Part shown: piece after piece, positions 42,202 through 50,732 of the stretch | Position numbering within the stretch: position 1 is the stretch's first letter | Layout of the letters: every line of letters starts with the position of its first letter | Assembly (NCBI RefSeq): GCF_000971335.1 | Contig: NZ_JZJL01000011.1 | Coordinates: forward strand, 1-64,000 | Origin: Chromobacterium vaccinii | GTDB lineage: Bacteria > Pseudomonadota > Gammaproteobacteria > Burkholderiales > Chromobacteriaceae | DNA length: 64,000 bases | Direction of reading: 5' to 3' | Made by a program: the position numbers and the translations under genes | Notes under the pieces: generated by a model | Seen by the model: only the letters and a program-made list of their open reading frames with translations | What the model was told of the DNA's origin: nothing | The model's database searches: none

Positions 42202-44489
42202 CAGGCTTCCACTCCGGATGTTACGGCCATGTCGCGCGGGGCGCATGGCAGGTCAATGATGAACTCCGCTCCCGAGCCGGGCTTGTTGCCGGCTATCAAC
42301 TTGCCGCCAAAGGCTTCGACCGCCGTCTGGCAGATGGCCAGCCCCAGCCCCATGCCGTTGGGCTTGGTGCTGAAGAACGGGTCGAAAATCCGGTCCAGCT
42401 TGTCTGAGGGGATGCCGCAGCCGTTGTCGCTGATGATGAGCTGCACGCGCTCGCCCTGGCGGCGGGTGGTGATGCTCAGGCGTCCCCAGGGCCGGGTTTG
42501 CTCCATGGCTTCAACTGCGTTGCGCGCCAAATTCAGCACCACCTGTTCCAACTGGATAGTGTCAGCGTATACCAACGGCAACTCAGGCGCGAAGTTTTGC
42601 TCGATGTGAATGTCGTGATCGTGCAATTCGTAATCCAGCAGCGACAATGCGTTATGCACAGCCTGATTCAACTGTACCGGCGTCAGTTGCTGGTTCTTCT
42701 GGGTGACGAATTCCCGCAACCGGCGGATGATGCGGCCGGCGCGGTCGGCCTGGCTGACCGACGAGGTCAGCGCGCGGCGCAGCATGGCGATGTCCAGCTC
42801 GTCGTCCTCCAGCAGGCTGAGGCCGGCCTGGCAATAGCTCATGATGGCGGATAGCGGCTGATTGATCTCATGGGCGATGCCGGAGGCCATTTCGCCCATG
42901 GTGTTGATGCGGGTGACGCGGGCCAGCTCAAGCTCATGCTGGCGCAGCCGGCTTTCGCTGGCCTCCAGCGCCGCCAGCATGCGGCGGCGGATGGGCGCGG
43001 TGTCGCGGAAGGTCAGCACGCTGCCTATCAGCTGGCCGTTGCGCCCGAGCAACGGCGCCACCGCCCCCTCCACCAGCAGTTTTTCGCCGTTGTGCCGCTT
43101 CAAGTAGCAGTTTTGCGCCAGATGAACCACTTGCTGCGTCGATACGGCCTGTTCTATCGGGTCCAGCACTGGCTGGCGGGAAAATTCGTAGTGCAGCGGC
43201 GCCACCTGTTTCAGCCGCCGCTGCAGCAACTGGGCGGCGGGCAGGCCCAGCAGCGTTTCAGCCGCCGGGTTCAAGTACTGGATCACCTGCTCGTTGTCTA
43301 TGCTGATCACCGCGTCGCTGATGCCGCGCAGGGCGACGCTGGCGTATTCTCGCTCGCGGAAAATGTCGTCCTGTATCTGTTCCCGCGATTGGCGGTTGTG
43401 CTCCAGCAGCGCCAGTACCACCCAGAGCAGATAGGATGGCAGCAACGCGATCAGCAGGCACAGCGCGACCTCCGCCGCCGTGGTGCGCTCCAGGCGCAAC
43501 TGGCGGCTGAGCCTCATGTCGTAAGGCAGGGCCGACAGGTTGAGGCTGGCGCGGTAGCTGAGCTGGGGCAGCAGCCAGTCCAGCCGGGAGCCCGCCCGGT
43601 CTGATTTCTGATTCTGCAATTGAATCATGCCGGGGTCGTTCGCATTGTCGCGGCGCAGCAACTGCAAGGTGTAGCGGCCCTCGAGGGAGGGCGGCAGGGC
43701 CAGCAGCGGCCGCAGGCACAGCACCTGCATCACCACACCGGCGGCTTGCTCGATGCGCACCATGGGAACGGGCGAGGGCGGGGCGATGCGGTAGACGGTC
43801 TGAAACAGGGCCAACCCCCACTCGCCGTTGCGCAGCAGCAGCGTCGGCGACGACGCCTGCAGGTGCCCCAGCGCGCGGTTGACCGCCGCGGACAGCACGG
43901 AGTCGTCCAGCAGATCCAGCCCCATTTCCCGCCAGTCGGGCGAGTCGAGGCCCGGTTCGGCCATGCTGAGCGGCAGATAGCGCGACCGCTGCGGCGCGGT
44001 GCGCCAGGCCGCCCGATCGCGCCAGGTATTGAGCTGGTTGTGCAGGTAATCGCGAATCGCGTAAGGCTGGCCCAGCCGTTGGGCCTGCTCGCGCTCGAAG
44101 CGGATCCGCTCGGCTTGCTCCACCAGCGGCTGGTAGCCGATGAAGTACAGCTGAGGCTGGGTCTGCGTGGCGATCTGCACCAGCTCCCGTATCCGCGCCC
44201 GTCCGCCCGGGGGATCGTTGGAGGCGATGTCGCCCACTTCATCCTGCAGCAGCTCGCTGCTGCGCAAGCGACTGTTGACGTTCTGCAGCAGCAGCTCCAC
44301 CGTCTGGCGAAATTCATGGCGTTGCTGGCGGATATCCAGCAGCAGCGCGTGAGCCATCAGCAGGCTGAAGGCGAGCAGCAGGCAAAGCGCGCTCAGTCCC
44401 TTGCTGCGGGCGGAGGCATGGCGCAACAGATGCAGGTGGGTGCGGAGCGCGTTGAATGGGGAGGGGCGGGGCACTTCGACATCGGACAT
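42201..44489 (-). CDS. CHASE-like/PAS sensor histidine kinase
   Basis: 762 aa. Two transmembrane segments (about residues 33-50 and 342-362) enclose a large periplasmic domain, probably CHASE-type. A PAS domain follows (SDAVISIDNEQVIQYLNPAAETLLG), then HisKA with His540 in SGIAHEINQPLSAI and an HATPase domain (NLARNAVEAME, DNGCGIP, FFSTKPNGMGLGLAI). The DctB/FixL-style kinase core phosphorylates the next gene's product. The ligand is not evident. Confidence 0.93.
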   Translation of the reverse strand: MSDVEVPRPSPFNALRTHLHLLRHASARSKGLSALCLLLAFSLLMAHALLLDIRQQRHEFRQTVELLLQNVNSRLRSSELLQDEVGDIASNDPPGGRARIRELVQIATQTQPQLYFIGYQPLVEQAERIRFEREQAQRLGQPYAIRDYLHNQLNTWRDRAAWRTAPQRSRYLPLSMAEPGLDSPDWREMGLDLLDDSVLSAAVNRALGHLQASSPTLLLRNGEWGLALFQTVYRIAPPSPVPMVRIEQAAGVVMQVLCLRPLLALPPSLEGRYTLQLLRRDNANDPGMIQLQNQKSDRAGSRLDWLLPQLSYRASLNLSALPYDMRLSRQLRLERTTAAEVALCLLIALLPSYLLWVVLALLEHNRQSREQIQDDIFREREYASVALRGISDAVISIDNEQVIQYLNPAAETLLGLPAAQLLQRRLKQVAPLHYEFSRQPVLDPIEQAVSTQQVVHLAQNCYLKRHNGEKLLVEGAVAPLLGRNGQLIGSVLTFRDTAPIRRRMLAALEASESRLRQHELELARVTRINTMGEMASGIAHEINQPLSAIMSYCQAGLSLLEDDELDIAMLRRALTSSVSQADRAGRIIRRLREFVTQKNQQLTPVQLNQAVHNALSLLDYELHDHDIHIEQNFAPELPLVYADTIQLEQVVLNLARNAVEAMEQTRPWGRLSITTRRQGERVQLIISDNGCGIPSDKLDRIFDPFFSTKPNGMGLGLAICQTAVEAFGGKLIAGNKPGSGAEFIIDLPCAPRDMAVTSGVEA

Positions 44490-44573
44490 GCTTCGGACTT
44501 TGGTGGATGCAAGGTTTGGAACACGTGCCGCGGGGCGCGTGCCATTATACCGGCCGCGCCCCGGATCCGCCCG

Positions 44574-45104
44574 TTAGTTTTGCAACAAATGAGAGAATCG
44601 ACTACGGATTTTTGCCAGTTTGGGAGAAATCACCAGCTGGCAGTAATTCTGCTGCTGGTTTTGCTCGTAGTAGTTCTGGTGGTGGGCCTCGGCCGGGTGA
44701 AAACGGGGCGCGGGCTCCAGCCGGGTGACGATGGGGGCATCGAACACCTGTTCGCGGATCAGCTCGCCGATGACGCGCTCCGCGCATTCGCGTTGAGCGT
44801 CGCCCTGATAGAAGATCGCCGACGCGTATTGGGTGCCTACGTCGTGGCCCTGGCGGTTCAGCGTGGTGGGGTCGTGCACGGCGAAAAACACCTGCAGCAG
44901 CGTGGCGTAGTCGATGCGGGACGGATCGTAATCGATTTCCACCACTTCCACGTGGCCGGAGTCGCCGGAGCAGACCTGGCGGTAGTCCGGATTGTCGGTG
45001 TGGCCGCCGCAGTAGCCGGAAACCACCCGCTCCACGCCTTTCAGCCGGGAGAAGGCCGCGTCCAGGCACCAGAAGCAGCCGCCGCCCAGAATTGCTTTTT
45101 CCAT
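44574..45104 (-). CDS. msrA: Peptide methionine-S-sulfoxide reductase A
   Basis: 176 aa, single-domain form. Repairs oxidised methionine (S-epimer). The nucleophile is Cys10 in GGGCFWC; the residue two after Cys13 is Asp where Glu is usual. VSGYCGGHTDNPDY follows. The start at 45104 is preceded by AGGAGTTCATC; an in-frame extension lacks support. It may use thioredoxin via later Cys. Last gene of a minus-strand group after the histone-deacetylase homologue. Confidence 0.94.
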   Translation of the reverse strand: MEKAILGGGCFWCLDAAFSRLKGVERVVSGYCGGHTDNPDYRQVCSGDSGHVEVVEIDYDPSRIDYATLLQVFFAVHDPTTLNRQGHDVGTQYASAIFYQGDAQRECAERVIGELIREQVFDAPIVTRLEPAPRFHPAEAHHQNYYEQNQQQNYCQLVISPKLAKIRSRFSHLLQN

Positions 45105-45206
45105 GATGAACTCCTGTGTCAACTGGGTATGGGAATGCGGCGCGGCTGACGCCGGCCGGCCGCGCGATCCGAAACGGCTCCGGGCTGGCGGCATGATCAG
45201 CGGCGC

Positions 45207-46115
45207 TCAGCGATTGGTCGGACCAGCGCCGAAAATCTCACACGCGAGTCTGACCGTTTCGGCCTGTATTGTCACTGTGTCCGTGATCGGCACCGCATAG
45301 CCTCCCGCCATGGTCACGACCAGCGCCGCGTCGCGGCGGCGGCAGGCGTCCATCACCATGCCGTCGCGCTCGGCCAGGCCTTGCGGGCTCAAGGCCAGCC
45401 GGCCCAGGCGGTCGCCGCGGTAGGGGTCGGCGCCGGCCAGATAGCACACCAGGTCGGGCCTGGCTCGAGCGAACAAGTCCGGCACCGCGCGCTCCAGCGC
45501 GCCAAGATAATCTCCGTCTTCCGTTCCGTCCGGCAGGTCGATGTCCCAGTCGCTGTCTACGCGGCTGAAGGGAAAGTTGCGCGCGCCATGCATGGAAAAG
45601 GTGAAGATGCGGGGCTCGCCGGCGGCGATGGCGGCGGTGCCGTCGCCCTGATGGACGTCAAGATCCAGGATCAGGACGCGGCGGACGAGGCCTTCCGCCA
45701 GCATCAGCATCGACGCCACCGCGATGTCGTTGAATACGCAAAAGCCGCTGCCGCGATCCGGCCCCGCATGGTGAGTGCCGCCGGCCAGGTTGACGCCGCA
45801 GCCTTCCAGCAGAGCCGCGCGGCTGGCCGCCACGGTGGCGCCGACCGAGCGGCGGCTGCGTTCGGCCAGCTCCGGGGACCAGGGCAAGCCGATCTCCCGT
45901 TGGCCGGCGGCGTCCAGCGTGCCGTTCAGCACCGCGTCAACATAGTCCGGATGATGAGCGTGCAGCAGCTCGCCGCGGGTCGCCGCCGGCGCCGTTTCCA
46001 TCCGGTCGGCGGCGAAGGCCGATACCCGCTCGGCCAGCAGCCGGTATTTCTCCGCGGGAAAACGGTGGCCTGCCGGCAGGGGCAGCGCAAACTGGTCGGT
46101 CCGGTAGATGCGCAT
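45207..46115 (-). CDS. Histone-deacetylase superfamily protein
   Basis: 302 aa, class IV/AcuC-like metal-dependent deacetylase fold. Key pieces are the paired His in GGTHHAGPDRGSGFCVFND, the metal ligands in ILDLDVHQGDGT and Asp in YLAGADPYRGDRLG. Bacterial members act on acetylated polyamines, acetoin-related or protein substrates; the substrate is unknown. Starts nine bases after the DUF1653 gene. Confidence 0.9.
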   Translation of the reverse strand: MRIYRTDQFALPLPAGHRFPAEKYRLLAERVSAFAADRMETAPAATRGELLHAHHPDYVDAVLNGTLDAAGQREIGLPWSPELAERSRRSVGATVAASRAALLEGCGVNLAGGTHHAGPDRGSGFCVFNDIAVASMLMLAEGLVRRVLILDLDVHQGDGTAAIAAGEPRIFTFSMHGARNFPFSRVDSDWDIDLPDGTEDGDYLGALERAVPDLFARARPDLVCYLAGADPYRGDRLGRLALSPQGLAERDGMVMDACRRRDAALVVTMAGGYAVPITDTVTIQAETVRLACEIFGAGPTNR

Positions 46116-46124
46116 CGCGCCGGC

Positions 46125-46340
46125 CTACAGCGCTTTCACCAGACTGAAACGGGGCATCTGGCGGCCTTCATGCTCCACCATTTCCTCAAACATCCCGGCG
46201 GGGCGGGCCCACAGGCCGTAGTCGCCATACAGCGCGCGGTACATCACCAGCGGCTCCCGGGTTTCCGAGTGTTCGGCGGTGCCGAGAACCTGATAAAGCT
46301 GGCGGTTGCGGTAATGCTGATAGATTCCTGGCGCTGTCAT
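46125..46340 (-). CDS. DUF1653 protein
   Basis: 71 aa. Compact single domain with GIYQHYRNRQLYQVLGTAEHSET near the start and LVMYRALYGDYGLWARP, the recognisable DUF1653 pattern. Function unknown. The ATG at 46340 follows AGGAGCCCCGC. Between the GNAT gene and the deacetylase homologue on the same strand. Confidence 0.85.
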   Translation of the reverse strand: MTAPGIYQHYRNRQLYQVLGTAEHSETREPLVMYRALYGDYGLWARPAGMFEEMVEHEGRQMPRFSLVKAL

Positions 46341-46402
46341 GCGGGGCTCCTCCTGTGTATTGACCGGCGGGTGGGCGAGGATGCCGCAGCGTGGCCGGAG
46401 CG

Positions 46403-46858
46403 TCAAGAATCGCCGCTGCTCCAGTTGTAAACTCGAAAGTCGCGGTCCAGCACGAAGCCCAGGTTCTCATACAAGCGCTGCGCGTTCAGGTTGTCATGCG
46501 CGGTCAGGAGCATGATCTCGCCGCCGCCCATGTCCCGCGCGTATTGCTGGCAGCGCAGGATCAGCAACTTGCCGACGCCATGCCGGCGCGCGTCGGCGGC
46601 GACGTAAAGGTCGTGCAGCATCCAGCAGGGGCGTAGCGACAGCGAGGAAAATCCGGCATACATCAGCGCAAAACCCACGGCTGCCCCATCGCGCTTGGCC
46701 AGAAAGGCCACGGCCTGGCGGCGGCGCAGCCGTTCGCTCAGGTATTCCCGGCATTGTCCCGGCGATTGATGGACCCGGTAGAAATCCAGGTAGGCGGCGA
46801 ACAGCGGCAGCCAGTCTGAGACCGACTCCGGGGTGGCGATGCTCAATTGTATGTCCAT
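46403..46858 (-). CDS. GNAT-family N-acetyltransferase
   Basis: 151 aa. The acetyl-CoA loop is VAADARRHGVGKLLI, and the second motif is LNAQRLYENLGF. Good ribosome site GGAGATTGTAG before the ATG at 46858. Substrate unknown. First gene of the minus-strand group; divergent from dusC. Confidence 0.9.
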   Translation of the reverse strand: MDIQLSIATPESVSDWLPLFAAYLDFYRVHQSPGQCREYLSERLRRRQAVAFLAKRDGAAVGFALMYAGFSSLSLRPCWMLHDLYVAADARRHGVGKLLILRCQQYARDMGGGEIMLLTAHDNLNAQRLYENLGFVLDRDFRVYNWSSGDS

Positions 46859-46924
46859 CTACAATCTCCGTGATGGCTGGGCGGCGCTGGGGTACAATAA
46901 CGCCCTTTTTCAGCAGGTTAGACA

Positions 46925-47872
46925 ATGAAGCTGGTGCTTGCCCCGATGGAGGGCCTGGTTGACGATGTGATGCGCGACGTGCTGACCCGCGTGGGCGGCA
47001 TCGATCTATGCGTGACCGAATTCGTGCGCGTCACCTCCGTGCTGCTACCCGCGCGCACCTTCATGAGGCTGGCGCCGGAGCTCGACAATCAAGGCAATAC
47101 CCAGGCCGGCGTGCCGGTGCGGGTGCAGTTGCTGGGCTCCGACGCTTCTTGCCTGGCCGAGAACGGCGCCAAAGCGGCAAGCCTGGGGGCACCCGGGGTA
47201 GACCTGAATTTCGGCTGCCCTGCTCCCACGGTCAACCGCCACCGCGGCGGGGCGGTTTTGCTCAAGGAGCCGGAACTGCTGCACCAGATTGTAGCCGCGG
47301 TTCGCCGCGCTGTGCCGTCGGCGGTGCCGGTGACGGCCAAGATGCGGCTGGGATTCGAGGACAAGAGCCTGGCGCTCGAGTGCGCGCAGGCGATAGCCGG
47401 CGCCGGCGCCGACGAGTTGACCGTTCACGGCCGCACCAAGTTGGAAGGATACAAGCCGCCAGCCCACTGGGACTGGATCGCGCGCATCCGCGAAAGCGTG
47501 GACATCCCGGTGACGGCAAATGGCGAAGTCTGGACGATGGCGGACTACCGCGCGATACGGGAAGAGAGCGGCTGCGACACGGTGATGATAGGCCGCGGGC
47601 TGGTGGCCTGTCCGGATCTGGCGCGGCGCATCGCTGCCGGTGGTTCGGCCGAACCCATGCCCTGGAGCGAGATGATGCCGTGGGTGCTTGAATTCTTCCG
47701 GATGTGCCGGCAGAAATCTGGGGAAGAGCGTTATCCGGCGGCCAGACTCAAGCAGTGGCTGGGCTTGCTCAAGCGCACCTGGCCGGAGGCCGAACAGTTG
47801 TTTGAAGCGGTAAGGCGCGAGCAAGAGTCTGAAAAGATAGAGAATATTCTGATTGCAAGGCAAGTTAAGTAA
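46925..47872 (+). CDS. dusC: tRNA-dihydrouridine synthase C
   Basis: 315 aa FMN enzyme reducing a tRNA uridine (U16 in E. coli DusC). The start [20 protein letters not shown] and LCVTEFVRV are typical of DusC rather than DusA or DusB. The catalytic Cys is in [19 protein letters not shown], and [12 protein letters not shown] and ANGEVW follow. Monocistronic. Confidence 0.94.
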   Translation: MKLVLAPMEGLVDDVMRDVLTRVGGIDLCVTEFVRVTSVLLPARTFMRLAPELDNQGNTQAGVPVRVQLLGSDASCLAENGAKAASLGAPGVDLNFGCPAPTVNRHRGGAVLLKEPELLHQIVAAVRRAVPSAVPVTAKMRLGFEDKSLALECAQAIAGAGADELTVHGRTKLEGYKPPAHWDWIARIRESVDIPVTANGEVWTMADYRAIREESGCDTVMIGRGLVACPDLARRIAAGGSAEPMPWSEMMPWVLEFFRMCRQKSGEERYPAARLKQWLGLLKRTWPEAEQLFEAVRREQESEKIENILIARQVK

Positions 47873-48000
47873 ATATACTCATACCGCAATGCGGAAACAG
47901 TTGCTAACATCAAAACGCGTGCTGCTTTGGTAAAGTAGCGCGCTGTAACATCTGCCGGCCTGCCTGGCTGCAGATCTTACACTTCCCCGATACCTTGCAC

Positions 48001-48027
48001 CCCTCCCTCACGGGAGGGATTTTTTTA
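48001..48027 (+). terminator. Terminator after dusC
   Basis: CCCTCCC pairs with GGGAGGG around TCAC, followed by A and a run of T residues. Confidence 0.92.
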
Positions 48028-48074
48028 TCCGCAATCATGAACTAATAATTAGAAAAAATCATGTCGGAACAAGC

Positions 48075-49607
48075 ATGGACACCCCACCCGCTGTCAGTTG
48101 GCTGGAAAAGCTGATCCCCGCTGTCTGGTATGGCTCCTTGACAGTCTTTGTCGCGATTGCCGCGGCCCTCTCCATTTTGCTGTACATAACCCATGCCGAC
48201 AGCCGAAAACGCGTGCTGAGCACATTGCTGATCGCGCTGATCGGCTTGCTGGTGGTCAATGTCAGCCCTCCGACCGAGTCCGGGCAGTGGGTGAGGCAGA
48301 CTGCCGTGATCGTGCTGGGCCTGGCCATGATCCGGCTATGGGCGATGCTGCTGTTCCGCCTGTTGCTGCCGGTGCTGCGCATCCATCCGCCCCGCATCCT
48401 GGAGGAAATCCTGGTGGTGCTGGGCTATATCGCCTGGGGTTTGGTGCTGCTGAGGCTCGCGGGCCTGGATTTGAGCCATATCGTCACGACATCCGCCGTC
48501 ATCACCGCCGTGCTGGCTTTCGCGATGCAGGATACGCTGGGCAATATTCTGGCGGGCTTGTCCCTGCAAATAGACAATTCTGTGGAGATCGGCGACTGGA
48601 TCAAGAGCGGAGATCTGGTGGGCAGGGTGGTGGAGATCAACTGGCGCGCCACTTCCGTGGAAACGCGCAATTGGGAGACGGTGGTGGTTCCCAACAGCGT
48701 GTTGATGAAGAACCACTTCTCCATCCTGGGCAAGCGGCGCGGCAATCCGCAGCAGTGGCGGCGCTGGGTCTGGTTCAATATCAATTGGGATACGCTGCCG
48801 ACGCAGATCATCGGCGTGGTGGAGAAATCGCTGCGCGAGGCGCAATTGCCTGGAGTCGCGGCGACGCCCGCGCCCAATTGCATACTAATGGGCTTTGAGA
48901 ATGGCTATACCCGCTACGCGGTGCGTTACTGGCTGACCGATCTTGCCGCCGACGACTATACCGACTCCATTGTCCGCACCCATATCGACGCCGCGTTGCG
49001 GCGCCATAATCTGCGCATGGCCTCGCCTTACTACAATGTGCTGACCATCAAGGAAAACGAGAAATACATCGAGGCGCGGATGAAGCGGCACCTGGAGGAG
49101 CGGGTGCTGGCACTGAGAAAAGTGGAGCTGCTGTCTAGCTTGAACGACGAGGAAATGGTGGTGCTGGCCGACCAGCTCAAATTCACCCCCTTCGTCACCG
49201 GCGACATCATCATGCACCAGGGGGCGGTGGCGCACTGGCTTTACATCATGCTGTCGGGCGAGGTCGAGGTGTGGGTGGAAATGCCGGACAGCGGCCGCAA
49301 ACTGGTGGATGTGCTGAAGTCGGGCAGTTTTTTCGGCGAAATGGGATTGATGACCGGCGAGTCGCGTTCCAGCACGGTGATCGCGCGTTCCAATGTCGAA
49401 TGCCTGAGGCTGGACAAGGATGCGTTCCAATCCATCCTGGTGTCGCGCAAGGAGTTGGCTGAAACCATTTCCGCCATCCTGGCGCAACGGCTGGAAGAGC
49501 AGCGCAACCGCGCGCCGGACTCGGCGCTGGATGCGGAAGGCGATGCGCCGAGGCGGGCCGAGCTGGTGGATCGCATCCGCAGCTTTTTTGGATTGAACAA
49601 GCATTGA
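48075..49607 (+). CDS. MscS-type channel with C-terminal cyclic-nucleotide-binding domain
   Basis: 510 aa. Four or so N-terminal membrane helices, then the MscS pore and beta domain (VLAFAMQDTLGNILAGLSLQID, GDWIKSGDLVGRVVEINWRATSVET). Residues about 365-485 form a CRP-like cNMP-binding domain with the cassette GSFFGEMGLMTGESRSSTV, in which Glu and Arg expected for cAMP contact are present. This is the bCNG subtype of the MscS family, usually gated by nucleotide more than by tension. Single gene. The 224 bases after it hold no gene that I can support. Confidence 0.9.
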   Translation: MDTPPAVSWLEKLIPAVWYGSLTVFVAIAAALSILLYITHADSRKRVLSTLLIALIGLLVVNVSPPTESGQWVRQTAVIVLGLAMIRLWAMLLFRLLLPVLRIHPPRILEEILVVLGYIAWGLVLLRLAGLDLSHIVTTSAVITAVLAFAMQDTLGNILAGLSLQIDNSVEIGDWIKSGDLVGRVVEINWRATSVETRNWETVVVPNSVLMKNHFSILGKRRGNPQQWRRWVWFNINWDTLPTQIIGVVEKSLREAQLPGVAATPAPNCILMGFENGYTRYAVRYWLTDLAADDYTDSIVRTHIDAALRRHNLRMASPYYNVLTIKENEKYIEARMKRHLEERVLALRKVELLSSLNDEEMVVLADQLKFTPFVTGDIIMHQGAVAHWLYIMLSGEVEVWVEMPDSGRKLVDVLKSGSFFGEMGLMTGESRSSTVIARSNVECLRLDKDAFQSILVSRKELAETISAILAQRLEEQRNRAPDSALDAEGDAPRRAELVDRIRSFFGLNKH

Positions 49608-49831
49608 AGCGCGCCGCAGGTAGCAAAGGCCTGGCTCGCGATGTTTCTCGGACCTGTGGCAGATGATTCCGTTGTCGCCGCCCGGCGAGAGGCTTGCCGG
49701 TGGCTTGTCAGGCGGCCTCGCGCTGCGCGCCTAGAGATGTGCGCCGCGTAGATCAGGCGCGAGAATGAGTGGGTGTTGCGCAGAGCGGCGCGCCATGGCG
49801 CGGCTCGGCGAGGGATGTGATGAGGCCGAAA

Positions 49832-49978
49832 TCAGACAAACTGGACCGGCACGAAAAAGTCCCGTCCGGTGCGGCTGATCAGCACCTGAGGCTGGCCGGC
49901 GATCATCGCGCGGTAAGGACGGGGCAGGCGCTTCCAGTCGTTGAACTTCATCTTGATGCTGTCGTTGAGCTTTCCCAT
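49832..49978 (-). CDS. Small protein downstream of S24 repressor gene
   Basis: 48 aa. It is short but has AAGGAGA eight bases before its ATG and starts 16 bases after the S24 gene's stop, so is very likely translated from the same transcript. It is basic, with a tryptophan-containing N-terminal half (KLNDSIKMKFNDWKRLPRPYRAM) and a short beta-like end. No known family. A role in the same regulatory unit is inference from position. Confidence 0.55.
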   Translation of the reverse strand: MGKLNDSIKMKFNDWKRLPRPYRAMIAGQPQVLISRTGRDFFVPVQFV

Positions 49979-49994
49979 TGCAGTCTCCTTCGCG

Positions 49995-50591
49995 CTAGTC
50001 CACTTTGTGGATGACATTGGTCACCACGCCCCAGATATGAAACGACGAGTCTTCCGGCACTTCTATCGGCTGGTAGGCCGGGTTCTCCGGCAGCAGGCGG
50101 ATGCCTTGCGGGCCGCGCTCCAGCCGCTTGACCGTCAGTTCGCCGTTCAGTACGGCCACCACCACCTTGCCGTTGCGCGGCTCGCGGCCGCGCTCCACCA
50201 GCAGCAGGTCGCCGTCGTGTATGCCGGCGCCCTGCATCGAATCGCCCTTGACCTTGACCATGAAGGTGTCGCCGGGGCGGCTGACCAGATGGGTGTTGAG
50301 GTCGATGTCGGCTTCTTTCAGGTCGTCCGCCGCCACCGGAGACCCCGCTGGCACGCTGCCGGCGAACAGCGGCAGCGACAACTCGCTCAGCTGCGCGCCC
50401 AGCGTGCGGAAGTCGAATGCCTGCGCGCTGTTGGCGGTGCGCCAGCTGCGATAATCGTCCAGCCATTGCTGCAGGATGGGCTTTAGCGGCTCCGGCACGC
50501 GCAGGGCGACGGTCTTGTCGCCGCCGAAGACGGACTTGCGGCCGGCGCCTGAGCGTTTGCCGCCGCGCTGTTTGGGCTTGTCGGTTTCCAT
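49995..50591 (-). CDS. S24-peptidase repressor-like protein with RHH-like N-terminus
   Basis: 198 aa. The C-terminal part is a LexA/UmuD-type self-cleaving peptidase: cut site Ala77-Gly78 (LFAGSVPAG), Ser118 in GDSM and Lys155 in TVKRL. The N-terminus is not a LexA winged helix. It has a basic GGKRSGAGRKS stretch and then KTVALRVPEPLKPILQQWL, shaped like a ribbon-helix-helix strand and helix, hence probably DNA-binding. UmuD has no such domain. The start at 50591 is taken directly after the palindrome; an upstream in-frame start would put the operator inside the gene. A self-regulating damage-response repressor is my best reading. Confidence 0.75.
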   Translation of the reverse strand: METDKPKQRGGKRSGAGRKSVFGGDKTVALRVPEPLKPILQQWLDDYRSWRTANSAQAFDFRTLGAQLSELSLPLFAGSVPAGSPVAADDLKEADIDLNTHLVSRPGDTFMVKVKGDSMQGAGIHDGDLLLVERGREPRNGKVVVAVLNGELTVKRLERGPQGIRLLPENPAYQPIEVPEDSSFHIWGVVTNVIHKVD

Positions 50592-50592
50592 G

Positions 50593-50616
50593 ATTTGATT
50601 TTGTACAATATCAAAT
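50593..50616 (-). promoter_or_regulatory. Palindromic operator of the S24 repressor-like gene
   Basis: 24-base inverted repeat with half-sites ATTTGATTTTGT and ACAATATCAAAT, one mismatched pair position. The ATG follows one base later, with no ribosome binding site between. Shares TTTGA, TTGTACAA and TCAAA at identical spacing with the umuDC operator. Likely the binding site of the adjacent protein. Confidence 0.65.
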
Positions 50617-50678
50617 GGAATTGCAAGGATTGCGTCCGACATGCTGGTTTGCAGGAAGGGAAAGCCTGGGAAATCAGG

Positions 50679-50713
50679 CATGCGGCTGTGGGGTTCAGGC
50701 CACAGTCCGCATG
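50679..50713 (-). terminator. Terminator-like hairpin after cioB
   Basis: CATGCGG and CTGTGG pair with CCACAG and CCGCATG around an eight-base loop, with one bulged base. The T-run on the minus strand is weak. It separates cioB from the S24 gene promoter. Confidence 0.55.
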
Positions 50714-50732
50714 TTGGGTGACTGGGTTTGGG

